Shown: one piece after another, positions 9,717 through 19,239 of the stretch
How positions within the stretch are numbered: position 1 is the stretch's first letter
Layout of the letters: each line of letters opens with the position of its first letter
Source of the DNA: Lasiosphaeria ovina
Lineage: Eukaryota > Ascomycota > Sordariomycetes > Sordariales > Lasiosphaeriaceae
DNA length: 64,000 nt
Direction: 5' to 3'
Assembly (NCBI GenBank): GCA_033439765.1
Contig: JAULSN010000009.1
Coordinates: 682,001-746,000, forward strand
Notes under the pieces: generated by a model
Told to the model about the DNA's origin: nothing
Database searches by the model: none
What the model saw: the letters and a program-made list of their open reading frames with translations, nothing else
Program-made: the position numbers and the translations under genes

Positions 9717-11187
9717 ATGAATATCGCACACGACGTCGGGCTCTTGGCTGAGCAGCGCGCCGTCAAGATGGATATCGCACACGACGTAGGGCTCCCGGCT
9801 GAGCAGCTCAATATGTTGACCGCCATCGCTGCGCCCTTCTTCGTGGACCGGATTGCCGACGCTCTACGCACTCCCAAGGCGTCGGGAGCGTGGGACTTTT
9901 GCCGCATCGTCAGAGAGACGGCTCTATCCCGCATGTGGACCGACCATAGGAATTTAGAGCAACACCCGGCGTCCATGCGCGAATTCTTGTCCATGGCCAG
10001 CTCCATCTTTTCGGAGCAGTACCTCGAGCATCTTGCCGCTCGGGCAACCCACTTTAATGCCATTTCGGGGTTCACCGCCATATCCCATTACTTCATCTCC
10101 TATCGGCCAGCCATCGACTCCATCAGTGACGTCATTCGGGCCATTGTGGTGCACTCCGCCACCGAGTTGTCACGGGAGGCCATCATCCAAGAGCTGTCCA
10201 CAACAACTGGCGGAACTGAGGTCACTCAAGTGCAGCAGCAACCCCCCTCTCCGCTACTCGAGACTATACAGCCTGGTCAGCAATCCTCATCTAGTCGTCT
10301 TCCAATAGGGTCCGGGGAAGCCGACATTCCTTGCCGCATCCAGCAGATCGACTTGGAGGGGCCTACCATTTCAGAGGCTTGGCGCGTAAATACGACAACA
10401 AATGCTATGGAAAATCTCGCCCTGAGCGTCGGCTCTAATGCCGACCCTTTGTCAATGGCCTTCAGGGCGCTCCCGGTCTACCACGGGACCGACTGGAAGG
10501 TGGAGGACAACGAGGGCGCGAGAGTTAATCCTCGGCAAGGCCGTCTTAGACCGTCTATAGGTCCAAATCAGGTAGCACCTCAAATACTAACCGGAGGGGT
10601 CATTTGTACGGGATTCAGCCCTCTGAGATGTTTTCTCTGGGCGACTTTTAAAAGGCGAGGTCTTGCAACAGGTCCCTACTAGGACTTATAAGGCCAAGCT
10701 GGAGAGTTCTTGGAACTGCCCGCTCTTTACGCCTGGCTCCGGCCCTTCTTCGCACAATCATTCCGGGGTCACGCTCTTCAAGTTCCGTCCCTCTCTACCG
10801 TCGGCCTCTGGCCAGACATACTATTTAATACCTAGAGGTAGAGAAGCGGAGTGGGAGAGTATTTTCAAAGCCTACAACACCGGGGACCACTCGCCTCCTA
10901 GCTGGGAGGGGAATGTTGTGACCAAGCACCTTTGGGATCAGTTTTCGACTATTCACGGCGGAGTACTCGACACTTGGCCCAATACGCTTCACTGCTATGA
11001 GTTTGGACCCCAGCTAAACCTATTGCGATCCTATACGAGGCAGTTATGGAGGACGGTCTGGTTCGAAGCGGGTGTTGGCGCGCTGCTCGACAGCTATGAA
11101 GTGACATATGCTATCTCGTTCAAGCTAGCAGCTCCCGTGCCGCCTCAAGTCTCGTCTCGGAAGGAGGAGAAATCACGTTTCAAGTAG
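9717..11187 (+). pseudogene. Unrecognised two-frame gene, weak ADP-ribosyltransferase-like pattern
   Basis: ORF 1 (9717-10682) and ORF 2 (to 11187) join smoothly if one A is removed from TTTTAAAAGG near 10650, giving about 490 residues. The N-terminus carries an imperfect duplication of about 17 residues (IAHDVGL at residues 3 and 20). After a Gln/Ser-rich linker (near residue 175-200) comes ALPVYHGTDW, then CTGFSPLRCFLWATFK. The Y-H-G-T and F-S-x-x-R/A-x-x-W-A spacing recalls fungal proteins with an ADP-ribosyltransferase-like fold, but I cannot identify a catalytic Glu, so this is tentative. A segment near 10781-10830 (KFRPSLPSA...QT.Y) recurs at the junction of the HGH1 fragment at 16838-16885. 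The frameshift may be real or a sequencing error. Confidence 0.4.
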
Positions 11188-11189
11188 GG

Positions 11190-11740
11190 CTCGATACGTG
11201 ACAAGTCCAAGGAGACGGGACTACGCAAGAAGATAAGCAGGATCTTCAGTGGTACCAAGGAGAAGGCAAAGTAGGCGCGTCGAAAAGGAAGACCGCGTTG
11301 TGTAATAGAATTCATAGTATTAGACTGAGAGAACCCGACCGAGTTCCTGTGAATTAGAACAGCACCTATCAACATGCTTGCCATATTTAGTTTTACACAT
11401 CCTACACGTGGCCTCGCATTCGTCTCACGCTCTCCCATAGTAGAAAAGATATAATATACTGCCGCCATCTAACTCACAGACTTAGTTTCACTGTGCTCAG
11501 CAGAAGGGACAAATGGACAGCGTATTAGTTTACCAAGAACGTCTACGGCACATTAACGCCCACTCGCTTCAAAAACAGGTCCTCCGCCCCGCCATGAATT
11601 AGTTACTAGGCCAATATAAGGGGGGTAAATGGATAGAAGGTAACAAATAGTAATTATTTAGTTCTATACCGAGATAATAATAGCAAGAGAAACAAACTCG
11701 CGTCGAACCGCTTGCGGACGGGGGCGTTGAGGTAGGTAGG
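11190..11740. other. No gene seen
   Basis: The part 11588-11700 is A/T-rich with TAGTAATTATTTAG-like text, mildly RIP-like. No supported ORF. Confidence 0.4.
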
Positions 11741-11744
11741 TAGG

Positions 11745-12107
11745 TCATGACAGCCCCAACTTCAACTTCGACACCTTCTCGAGCCTGCCCATTTCCTCCT
11801 CAGCTCTTGCGAACTGCTCTTCCAGGCGCTTGATGGCGACTTCGCAGGCTTCAAGCACACCCTCCTTGCCAAGGGCGGACGGCTCTTCCAGGCGCCTGAT
11901 GGCGACTTCACAGGCTTCAAGTGCGTCCTCCTTGCTCCGAGCCTTGGATGACGAGGAGATGAGTGGGTCGGTTTTGCCCTTCTCTATCGCGTCGGCGATA
12001 ACATGCATGGCGCCTCGCCCACACTGCATCGTTGTCTTCACTTCCTCCATGAGCTGTATCAACCCCTTCAACTCTTCAATGCGGGCGTCTGTTACCTCGT
12101 GTGACAT
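11745..12107 (-). CDS. Small coiled-coil protein with internal duplication
   Basis: A 120-residue ORF from ATG 12107. It is charged and helical throughout. LEACEVAIRRLEE and LEACEVAIKRLEE, 25 residues apart, show a recent internal duplication; DNA at 11826-11858 and 11895-11927 is nearly identical. The C-terminus continues as a coiled coil (ARAEEEMGRLEK). No catalytic motif, signal peptide or membrane segment. Family unknown; it could be a remnant of a longer gene, since the DNA just upstream is a tandem repeat that includes its first codons. Confidence 0.45.
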   Translation of the reverse strand: MSHEVTDARIEELKGLIQLMEEVKTTMQCGRGAMHVIADAIEKGKTDPLISSSSKARSKEDALEACEVAIRRLEEPSALGKEGVLEACEVAIKRLEEQFARAEEEMGRLEKVSKLKLGLS

Positions 12108-12340
12108 CTAGCCATGCAGTTGTCAGTCCCCTGTTGCCTGTGGCGTGTGTGTTTCTGGTGACCTGCCTTGATGCTGGGCTGTGTCAGCCCCTTTGTCTCC
12201 TTGATGCGGGCGTCTGCTATCTTGTGTGATATCTAGCCATGTAGTTGTCAGTCCCCTGTTGCCTGTGGCGTGTGTATTCTGGTAACCTGCCTTGATGCTG
12301 TGTAGTGCTCGGTATGTTTCAGTACTGCGTGTTGGACGCC
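12081..12340. repeat. 124-bp tandem repeat with a third copy at 12795-12870
   Basis: GCGGGCGTCTG begins at 12081 and 12205. Both units continue with GTGTGA(C/T)ATCTAGCCATG, GTTGCCTGTGGCGTGTGT and GACCTGCC/AACCTGCCTTGATGCTG. The right part (GCTGTGTAGTGCTCGGTATG) appears again at 12830-12855. Confidence 0.8.
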
Positions 12341-12867
12341 GTATCATTGAGGTTGTTTAGTAAACACTGGGCCCCCGATTCGCCAAAGAGCGGATGCCGA
12401 GATTACATAGTATCGTAGCGTGGGCAGCCCGAGCTATGACGTTGATGCTGTTACGGCATGTTGACGTTGATGCTGTTACGACATGCCCGAGATATGGCGT
12501 AGGGAGCCGCGCCCGGCGCTTGCGGCGTCTCCGGAGGCCAATTGGCCGCCAATGCGCGCTACCTACGCCCCTGGAGCAAATACAGCTCGCACCACATGCC
12601 TACTCGCCGTCTCTGACTCGCTGTGTTGCGGGGAGCGATTCACGACTGCCTGGACCGCGCTGAACGGCTCAAAACTTTGCCGAGTCAGCAGTGCGTAATT
12701 AGTACGCCTACGTCATCAGCCACCTCTGGGTCCGCACCCTGGAAGACCCGCTCCGGCTCCTTCGTCAAGCAACGGACAATGCTCCTCCTCCACCCATGCT
12801 GTGGCGTGTGTGTTCTGGTAACCTGCCTTGGTGCTGTGTAGTGCTCGGTATGTTTCAGTGCTGTGTG

Positions 12868-12985
12868 CATACTCTTCAAGCTCGACGAGAAGCCTTGTTC
12901 GTCGGCAACTGAGACATGCCGTCGTCATCACCTTTCTTAATCCTTGGCGTGTGGCTAATGTGACGCCCCACATTAGGGTGGCCCC
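12868..12985 (+). repeat. Dispersed repeat D, copy 1 (inverted relative to 53231-53370)
   Basis: Shares TACTCTTCAAGCTCGACGAG, GCCTTGTTCGTCGGCA, TCTTAATCCTTGGCGTGTGG and CCCCACATTAGGGTGG with the reverse complement of 53231-53370; this copy has two short deletions. It ends in a hairpin (TAATGTG...CACATTA). Confidence 0.8.
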
Positions 12986-13197
12986 CAAACATCCAATAAC
13001 AAGGTCGGGCCCCGCCAGTTTTTCACCTAACAACATACTCGTCCTCAGTGGACTGGCTGCCGCAATTACGACCGCACAACCCATCCCAATCGACTTGTAA
13101 CCACGCCGGCACATCAACCACAGCGCTGAATCTCAGGTCATGTAAGCACATTATTCCGTCGACGACGTCCTAGGCTAACCCTTCTTTCGACAGTCAG

Positions 13198-13449
13198 ATG
13201 GCAGAGCTAAGCAAGCTTACCACGGGCGGCGCGCATAAGGGAATGTCTGCCCCGTACCCCGACGACGAGCGCGGGACTTTTATCACTCACACGTTCCCCG
13301 GCGCAAATCCGGCGAGACTCAACCTCAACTACAGCTTCGCCTCACTGGTCTGGTCAACTCATGGGCTGAGAATGATTTTTAGGGCCCCAGGACGTTACGG
13401 CTCGACCTCAAGGCGTTACGGCTCGACCTTGACGATTCTCGCAGAGTGA
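13198..13449 (+). CDS. Short ORF entering the leader repeat, doubtful
   Basis: An ORF of 83 residues; its last 20 codons lie in leader repeat copy 1, so it is chimeric. No family is recognised. It may be the stump of a gene cut by the repeat. Confidence 0.2.
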   Translation: MAELSKLTTGGAHKGMSAPYPDDERGTFITHTFPGANPARLNLNYSFASLVWSTHGLRMIFRAPGRYGSTSRRYGSTLTILAE

Positions 13450-13562
13450 GGTAATAGCCATTTCAGCCCCTATTTCAGAATTCTCAAGGCATATCACTTC
13501 TCTAAGAATACCTACTTGAGACCTCTCTCACATTCTCTCTCTCAACATCAGCATTCTCTCAG
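13381..13562 (+). repeat. Leader repeat L, copy 1
   Basis: Starts AGGGCCCCAGGACGTTACGG, then GCGTTACGGCTCGAC repeated, GGTAATAGCCATTTCAGCCC, CTAAGAATACCTACTTGAG and CTCTCTCAACATCAGCATTC. It is followed by an (ACCAGC) hexamer run at 13562-13620. Copies 2 and 3 lie at 15434-15612 and 15615-15795. Confidence 0.9.
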
Positions 13563-13620
13563 CAGCACCAGCACCAGCACCAGCACCAGCACCAGCACCA
13601 GCACCAGCACCAGCACCAGC
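13562..13620 (+). repeat. (ACCAGC)n microsatellite
   Basis: About nine hexamers, then AACAAC. The same hexamer, in only three copies, ends leader copy 3 (15771-15795). Confidence 0.9.
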
Positions 13621-13629
13621 AACAACAGT

Positions 13630-14560
13630 GTGACGGCGGGGCACAACACTATACTACCGCTGCGCTACACCTTCCAAAAGGATGCCAGAATTGCAAGCCG
13701 CCAAGCTGCAATCCTGTAGTAGGTTATAGTATGGTCACGCACCCGAGGCCTGCTCACAGCACCTCGGTACCGTGCCATGACAAACAGCAGCAGCAGTAAC
13801 AGTAGCAACAACAGCAGCATTCCTTCAGCAGCATTCTCTCACAGCACAAGCATACTGCGATTACATCGAGAGCCAGAGGCAACACTTCCTCGACGAGGTT
13901 ATCCACTCTTCGGACATTCGACGCAAGGGTCAAGATTACGGTCGGTTGGCAGAAAGATCTGCTCCTTCTCCCCTATCAAGGGCTCTCGGTCATCAGCCAG
14001 ACATGGGGAGATGTAGAGCCAACCGCTTGGGACTACGCAGGGTCCCTCTCTACTAACCCCTAGTCAGCCGGGACCGGGAGATGACGAGTTGTGAGTTAGG
14101 TCGAGGGAAGAGGGCTCAGTTGCTTTGATTGGTCAGTCTACTACGTATAGCCGCGCTAAGGAAGGAGAGAGTCGAGAGCATGCCGTATTCCCGCTCGTGG
14201 CGGGAACAAATAACAAGTAGGCAAAACTCAGGTTTTCGCAAAATTCGCAAAATTCTTCATGGCCAATCTTCAACACGCCGCTTCAGTAAGGTGGCGAGCT
14301 TCTCCCCCGGTCAACCGTGTCAAATGGGCTCCTTACGCGCACATCCCTTCCTGTTTTCATTACGGCCAGCAAGAACACCCATTTTCGCCCACAATACCGT
14401 CACCCACGAAATTTCCCACTAGCAAAATTTTTCTACCCTTCAGCTTTTCAACTCCCCAACTTCACAATTTTCGCACCTCTCTCCCCTTCACATCCCAGAT
14501 CGGTTTGTTTCTGCCATAGCAACCAACTTGGCGATTTCGCCTTACCGTCGCGAGAATTCC
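13630..14560. other. Unassigned stretch between leader repeat and helicase fragment
   Basis: An ORF at 13777-14016 (Ser/Asn-rich start from an AGC run) has no motif. The rest, with pyrimidine-rich text at 14400-14500, resembles promoter or intron DNA. Nothing firm. Confidence 0.35.
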
Positions 14561-14561
14561 A

Positions 14562-15215
14562 ATGTCACAGGCGTCCACTTTGTGGCGCGCGCTACTGGAA
14601 GTCTGCCTAATCATCTCGTTTTACACCGCCCAGGTCTTCCAGTACCAACGGGAGTTAGATCGCCGAATGCGGAAAGGAGAGCTCAATCATCGCGACCGTC
14701 AGCAAATCATTCTGCGTACTGTGGTTGGTTCGCAAGGTTTCTTGGCCGATTTTGTCATCGTCGATTTCGTGCAGACCTTCTGCCCCGGTTTCACTTGCGA
14801 TCGCCAGCGTGTTTGTGTCGCCTTAATGCGCGCTCGACAGGCTGAAGTTATCCTCATGCCACGCGGTACATTCGTGGGATTTAGAGGAAATTTGATGGAG
14901 ATGCCAAAAGGCTACGATCCTCGTCTGTTGGAGATGATCTACGAGGATGTCGGCAAGCAAGGTGGCATTATTACACAAGTCATCGAAACGGAGTCAGATA
15001 CCCAAGACGACACTAATGTATCCGATAAATGCCACAACTGTGGCTAGCCGGGTCACCTCCAGAAGCAATACTGCCAGGAGCTGAAGTGTCAGAACTGCGG
15101 TGGCTCCTTTCACACCACTAATATATGCCCCCGAAGGTCCCGAGATGCAGGCGGCTGGGCCCAGGGTGACTCAGTGGTGATTTCGGCCGGCAATGTCAGA
15201 CTGGAACTGGCATAG
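14562..15215 (+). pseudogene. C-terminal fragment of UPF1-like helicase with zinc knuckles
   Basis: The frame 14562-15047 holds RTVVGSQGFLADFVIVDFVQ, then PGFTCDRQRVCVALMRARQA: the order of superfamily-1 helicase motifs V (G-S-Q-G-x-x-A-D) and VI (Q-R-x-C-V-A-L-x-R-A-R) seen in UPF1/NFX1-type enzymes (AAA_12 domain). A TAG at 15045 sits inside a zinc knuckle (CHNCG*PGH, Gln expected). Past it the frame continues to 15215 with a second knuckle-like CQNCGGSFHTTNIC. Motifs I-IV (Walker A, DEAD-like box) are missing upstream, so this is a 5'-truncated fragment. The CAG-to-TAG change is RIP-type. The piece lies exactly between leader repeat copies 1 and 2. Confidence 0.7.
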
Positions 15216-15433
15216 GAGGAATATCTCTGGGTCAGCCAAAGTCCAACATGTAATTCGCGTATTATGGGTGGGAGCAGCTATGAACTCGAACTTTTCCCAC
15301 GCCCTGCGCGGTCCTTTCTCTAGCCTCTTTCTTCAACTTTAGATTCTACAATCAGCGATGATTACTGTAGCCCTGTCTCCTTACGTTGACTGAGCCGTGA
15401 TACTCTATGTCGAAAGGGCTTAACGAGATATGA

Positions 15434-15612
15434 AGGGCCCCAGGACGTTACGGCTCGACCTCAAGGCGTTACGGCTCGACATCAAGGATTCTCGCGGAGG
15501 GAGGTAATAGCCATTTCAGCCCCTATATCAGAATCCTCAAGGCCTATCACTTCTCTAAGAATACCTACTTGAGGCCTCTCTCAAACACACTCTCTCAGCA
15601 TTAGCATTCTAT
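15434..15612 (+). repeat. Leader repeat L, copy 2
   Basis: Near-identical to copy 1 but without the hexamer run. It is directly followed after two bases by copy 3. Confidence 0.9.
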
Positions 15613-15614
15613 AG

Positions 15615-15795
15615 AGGGCCCCAGGACGTTACGGCTCGACATCAAGGATTCTCGCGGAGGGAGGTAATAGCCATTTCAGCCCCTATTTCAGAATCCTCAA
15701 GGCCTATCACTTCTCTAAGAATACCTACTTGAGGTCTTTCTCACACTCTCTCTCAACATCAGCATTCTCTCACCAGCACCAGCACCAGCACCAGC
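15615..15795 (+). repeat. Leader repeat L, copy 3
   Basis: Same as copy 2 except that one of the two GCGTTACGGCTCGAC-type units is missing (about 22 bp) and the (CCAGCA) run is present at its end. Confidence 0.9.
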
Positions 15796-15805
15796 TACTA
15801 CGTAA

Positions 15806-16431
15806 CTAGGCCCAATTGGGCCACATGGTCAACAAGCGATGATCTACGCCAAACTGGGGCAAAAGAGTGCTTGTATTAGGAAGAAGAAAGAAATGTGGGC
15901 ATAGCCTTGATACCGTAGCAATGAGCGGCATTACATCCACGGTCCACTGTTTCGGAGAGGCCTGGAACTTGTGTCTTGGCGACACCAACCGTATAGCCCT
16001 TGAGGCAGGGCCTGAGTACGTGATAGCAAGTGAGACTGTGGCCAGGCTAGCAGGGATCAGGCCGGACCCCGGCCTGATGCCCTCAAGCCGAGGCATAAGT
16101 GGATATGGGATCCACCGGTCCAGGCCATCACTTCCACATATATATTCCGCTGTGGCCCAGATAGCTAGACTTCCTCCAAGCAATCCAGTCCTTACCTTTC
16201 CTCCCAACAGAGACCCATGGTCGTCCAGCCCTTGCCCTTGACCTTGATCTGGACCCAACAGCCAAGAGTGCCAACCATGGGGTTGCTGGGCTTATTGTCG
16301 CTACGGGTGATGTAGCAGCCGGCGCTAATATCGGATCCGGCCTCAACTTCCTTGCTGTATGGACCCCGAAGCACATAGCTAAAGTCATTCCTTCGGGTTG
16401 TTAGCTCAGCCGCCGTGAGTTCCGATGACAC
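15806..16431 (-). pseudogene. Unrecognised fragment, possible trypsin-like fold
   Basis: On the minus strand, 16431-16192 reads GCYITRSDNKPSNPMVGTLG then CWVQIKVKGKGWTTMGL in one frame and moves to other frames downstream. The G-T-L-G...G-W...M-G-L spacing reminds me of fungal trypsin-like proteins just before their catalytic His, but that His is not visible. Low certainty; it could be any extracellular or cytosolic fragment. Confidence 0.25.
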
Positions 16432-16480
16432 TAGAGGAAAGTCGGCATGGTGGTGTCATGGTCGTTCAGGGACTTCAGGG

Positions 16481-16836
16481 GAGGTCTTAGTTCTGGGCTA
16501 AATGCTGGCCTAGATAGTTAAATCGACAGCCTCAACACCATACTATCCTGTGATTAGGCCGTGTTGTTTACTTTTAACATAGTACAGCCTCAACACTATG
16601 CTATTTATCCTATGATCACGCCGTGTTGTTTACTTTTGACACGGTTGCCCTTGAGCTAGTCGAGCCAGTCAACCTTCGGCTGCGATTCATGGCACAAAGC
16701 GGGGTTGTCCTTACTAATTTCTAAAATGCCTCAGCCACCCATTCCTTCGAGCGAAGCGAGGACAGGACGCCGCAGGCGCCGCCGGAGGCATCCGTTCAGC
16801 TGACCCCTTCCTGACTGGTCAGGTAGCTTATTTTAT
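16481..16836 (+). repeat. Dispersed repeat family R, copy 2
   Basis: GAGGTCTTAGTTCTGGGC at the left, ATCGACAGCCTCAACACC..., GCCGTGTTGTTTACTTTT twice (a 63-bp internal duplication at 16523-16640 absent from copy 3), then the shared right half with the GC-rich hairpin (16750-16795) and CCTTCCTGACTGGTCAGG. It ends where the HGH1/9.7-kb-gene chimera begins. Confidence 0.85.
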
Positions 16837-16837
16837 A

Positions 16838-17144
16838 GTGTGTCTGGTCAAAGGCCGACGGCAGAGAGGGGCGGAACTTGTAGCTCTGCTTGGTTACAAA
16901 GTAATGTTCGAATCTCCCTGTGCTTAGCGAGGTCGGCAAAGAGGTAAGCAAGGTAGTCGAAGTCGGCAGGTTTGTTATTATAGGAGCCGTCCATGCCCTT
17001 GACAAATAGGTCGACGAGCTGGTTGAGCACGAGGTCGTTCGATCCAAGGTTTTGAAACGGGTTTCTGTTTCGGGTCCTAGAGAGGTAGGCAAGGCAATTA
17101 GTATCCCACCCCAGCGACACCCGCTCGCGCTGTTCTATTTTCAA
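16838..17144 (-). pseudogene. HGH1: HGH1-family fragment fused to a piece of the 9.7-kb gene
   Basis: Minus-strand reading gives NQLVDLFVKGMDG, then ADFDYLAYLFADLAKHREIR, the signature of the HGH1/FAM203 family (armadillo-like; a chaperone of elongation factor 2 in yeast). In the next frame it continues EHYFVTKQSYKF, the expected HGH1 continuation after a 1-nt shift, and then FRPSLPSAFDQTHYK, which matches KFRPSLPSASGQTYY of the gene at 9717-11187, not HGH1. So about 46 bp of another gene is joined in frame. A TACTAAT...CTCTCTAG stretch at the 5' side looks like an intron end. Only about 70 residues of HGH1 remain. Confidence 0.7.
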
Positions 17145-17330
17145 ATGTAAAAGGAGATAACCGGGAACTGGATTTACGCGAGACGTACCGACATATTCTA
17201 TAAAACTATATCAATGAACTTGTCGTCGGTTGCTATGCCTTCTCAAAGAACGGCTGACTGAGGCCCACCAAATCGCGGCTGTTTATCGAGCACCGCCGCC
17301 GCGACGACGACGAAGACGACGACGACGAAA

Positions 17331-17840
17331 ATGACGATCGCACAAGCGGATGCTGGGACCTGGCTCGGGGTGGCCTTGGGCGTGGTGAGCATTCTGCTCA
17401 CTCTTGGCATTTGCTGGCTGCATCGCCGAAAAGGCGAAAAAAAAACAGATTCTCCATCTGGAGGGCAGGGCAGGGCCGAGCTGAACGGGCGAGTCGAGGT
17501 TGCCGCCGGGAAGCCCATCAAAAGGCTAAATTTGACAAGCCCGGATCCAGTCGTTCGTTCGCACCGCTTCATTGCGGTGCGACGGGTCACGGACGATAAC
17601 AAAGGTGGCATCTGGATGCAGCTGCCCGATGACAGCGAGGTAACGACCCGGCACCGCAACGACGCGGTGCATCTTTTCTGGCATAAACATGGGGTATTCT
17701 TGTTTATGCTCATTATAGCCGATTGGGGTATACGGCTTATCCTCCGTAACGTGGAGGGCTGGTGTGGGCAGGCGAGCGTCGAGCTTTATGCCGTTCATCG
17801 GCGTACCTTCCGCACTTATCCAGGGTGTCTCTGGGATTAG
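17331..17840 (+). CDS. Single-pass membrane protein, N-terminal part
   Basis: ATG at 17331 (GAAAATGACG context) opens a frame with an early membrane segment, TWLGVALGVVSILLTLGICW (residues 9-28), followed by a basic stop-transfer (HRRKGEKK). The cytosolic part holds RLNLTSPDPVVRSHRFIAV and GGIWMQLPDDSEV. I do not know the family, although fungal proteins with a short N-terminal membrane anchor of this kind are common. After about residue 130 the frame appears to leave the gene (17720 onward), and the reverse strand beyond 17965 is the IRA/NF1 fragment. Probably truncated at the 3' end. Confidence 0.4.
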   Translation: MTIAQADAGTWLGVALGVVSILLTLGICWLHRRKGEKKTDSPSGGQGRAELNGRVEVAAGKPIKRLNLTSPDPVVRSHRFIAVRRVTDDNKGGIWMQLPDDSEVTTRHRNDAVHLFWHKHGVFLFMLIIADWGIRLILRNVEGWCGQASVELYAVHRRTFRTYPGCLWD

Positions 17841-17964
17841 CTGTGGGTTTGGCCGAGACGAGGGTCGGCCAGGTCTTGCCGATGGCCGTGGAGGCCGTAG
17901 CGAGGGCTGTGGAGGGCCGAGACCAGGGCCAAAGAGGCCGAGATTGAGCAGAGACAAGAAGCGG

Positions 17965-18975
17965 TTGAAATACTGGTGAAACATTTGCGATTTCAACTCG
18001 CTGGTGCCGGCATCTGTCGTCTGCCCCTCTCCCGGCTGGAGGGGCAAGCGGAAGGTTAGCTCGGCCAGAGATCGGAGGCAAGCCTTGTCAAGGTCTCGCT
18101 GCACCCTTGTCGTCTCGTCCTGGCGGCCGCCGGCGAAGACGGCACCATCGTTACGCGGCGACTGAGGCCGCGCAATCCAGCTAAATATGCACTCCAGCAG
18201 CTGGTTGCGGTTCCGTACGTCATCTCGGAGATTTAGGTGCTCCTTTCTCTTAGTGACGGCCTCATAGAGCTGGTAGATCTTGATCTTGACCCTAAGGCTG
18301 CTCGGCGCGTTAGGGACGCCGTCGAGAAACTTGGTAAAGTTGAGGGTTAGGGCGCCCAGATGTAGCGAAGACGCCGCGCCGAGGTCCGACGGCGTATCCA
18401 GACTCTCTACGAGCGCCTTGAGGAGCGAGGCCGACTGCTCTGCGAAGACGATATCGTTGTCTTGGCCCTTGACGCTCGGCTCGAGAGCGCTAGTGAACAG
18501 CACGTCAAGCTCGACTCGAGGGCCTTGGAGAGGGGTTGGTAGAGGGAAGGAGGCACCTCGGTCGACAAGACCTCTCTCATGGTCTCGCGGATCCTGACGT
18601 TGGCGCAAGCCAGGAGCTGGATGCTTAGCCTGAGGTAGCGGCTCAAGAAGGTTTCTTCGTGGTTTTTAGACGAGAGCCTGTCGATCCACCTTAGTTCGCT
18701 AACGGCGGGTTTATTGAGAACCGAAGCCTGGTCGGCAATGCAGATGCCTCCCAGCGAGGCCAGGAACCCCGAATAGTTGCGCCACTCGGCGACGGTCCTC
18801 TCCGCCACCACGTCGACAGTTGTCGTCGACACGTCCTTGGAGAGGTGCAGCCACAGGTCAAAGACAATTCCTCCTGTCCTCGAAGGCTCCACCTCTCGGG
18901 AAGAGGTTCCCGTCAATGAAATACGGCGGCGAGACGCAACCATCATCCAAGTTTCCCTGAAAACAATATCCCAGT
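17965..18975 (-). pseudogene. IRA/NF1-type Ras GTPase-activating protein fragment
   Basis: Minus-strand text includes LDDGCVSPPYFIDGNLFP, GGIVFDLWLHLSKD, WRNYSGFLASLGGIC, LEPSVKGQDNDIVFAEQSA, LRVKIKIYQLYEAVTKRKEH and SLAELTFRLPLQP. This is the helical middle region of fungal neurofibromin/IRA proteins just N-terminal to the RasGAP domain; the GAP domain with its arginine finger is absent. Two frame changes (near 18905 and 18525) break it. TTTTCAG at 18970 is a likely intron acceptor. At 17965 the reading passes without a stop into unrelated Pro/Arg-rich text, so the 3' junction is a fusion. Confidence 0.75.
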
Positions 18976-19239
18976 GTGCTAAGTTCAGACGAGTCTTGCT
19001 AAGCTCCGTCGCGAGCTACCATGTCCGAATCCATATGGCTCGATATCGGTTTGAGAAGAAGTTGGTGGAATCGTGACTATATCCTTGGCTTCGTAATTAA
19101 TCATCACTTGATCAGCCAGGATTGAAGGTATAGTGAAATTTGCTTTGGGTTGTGAAGACATCGATAGGGCTACAGCCTAGGTGGAGATGGAAAAGCGGGG
19201 GGAAAGAGCGTGTGCTTACCAGTGTCAACTCCAGAGCAG

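Noticed and set aside
12716..13117. Minus ORF of 133 residues at repeat D copy 1
   Set aside because: A similar peptide at 53186-53410 arises because the DNA repeat is shared, and the frames break outside the repeat.
16192..16431. Serine protease
   Set aside because: No catalytic His, Asp or Ser motif is visible in the fragment.
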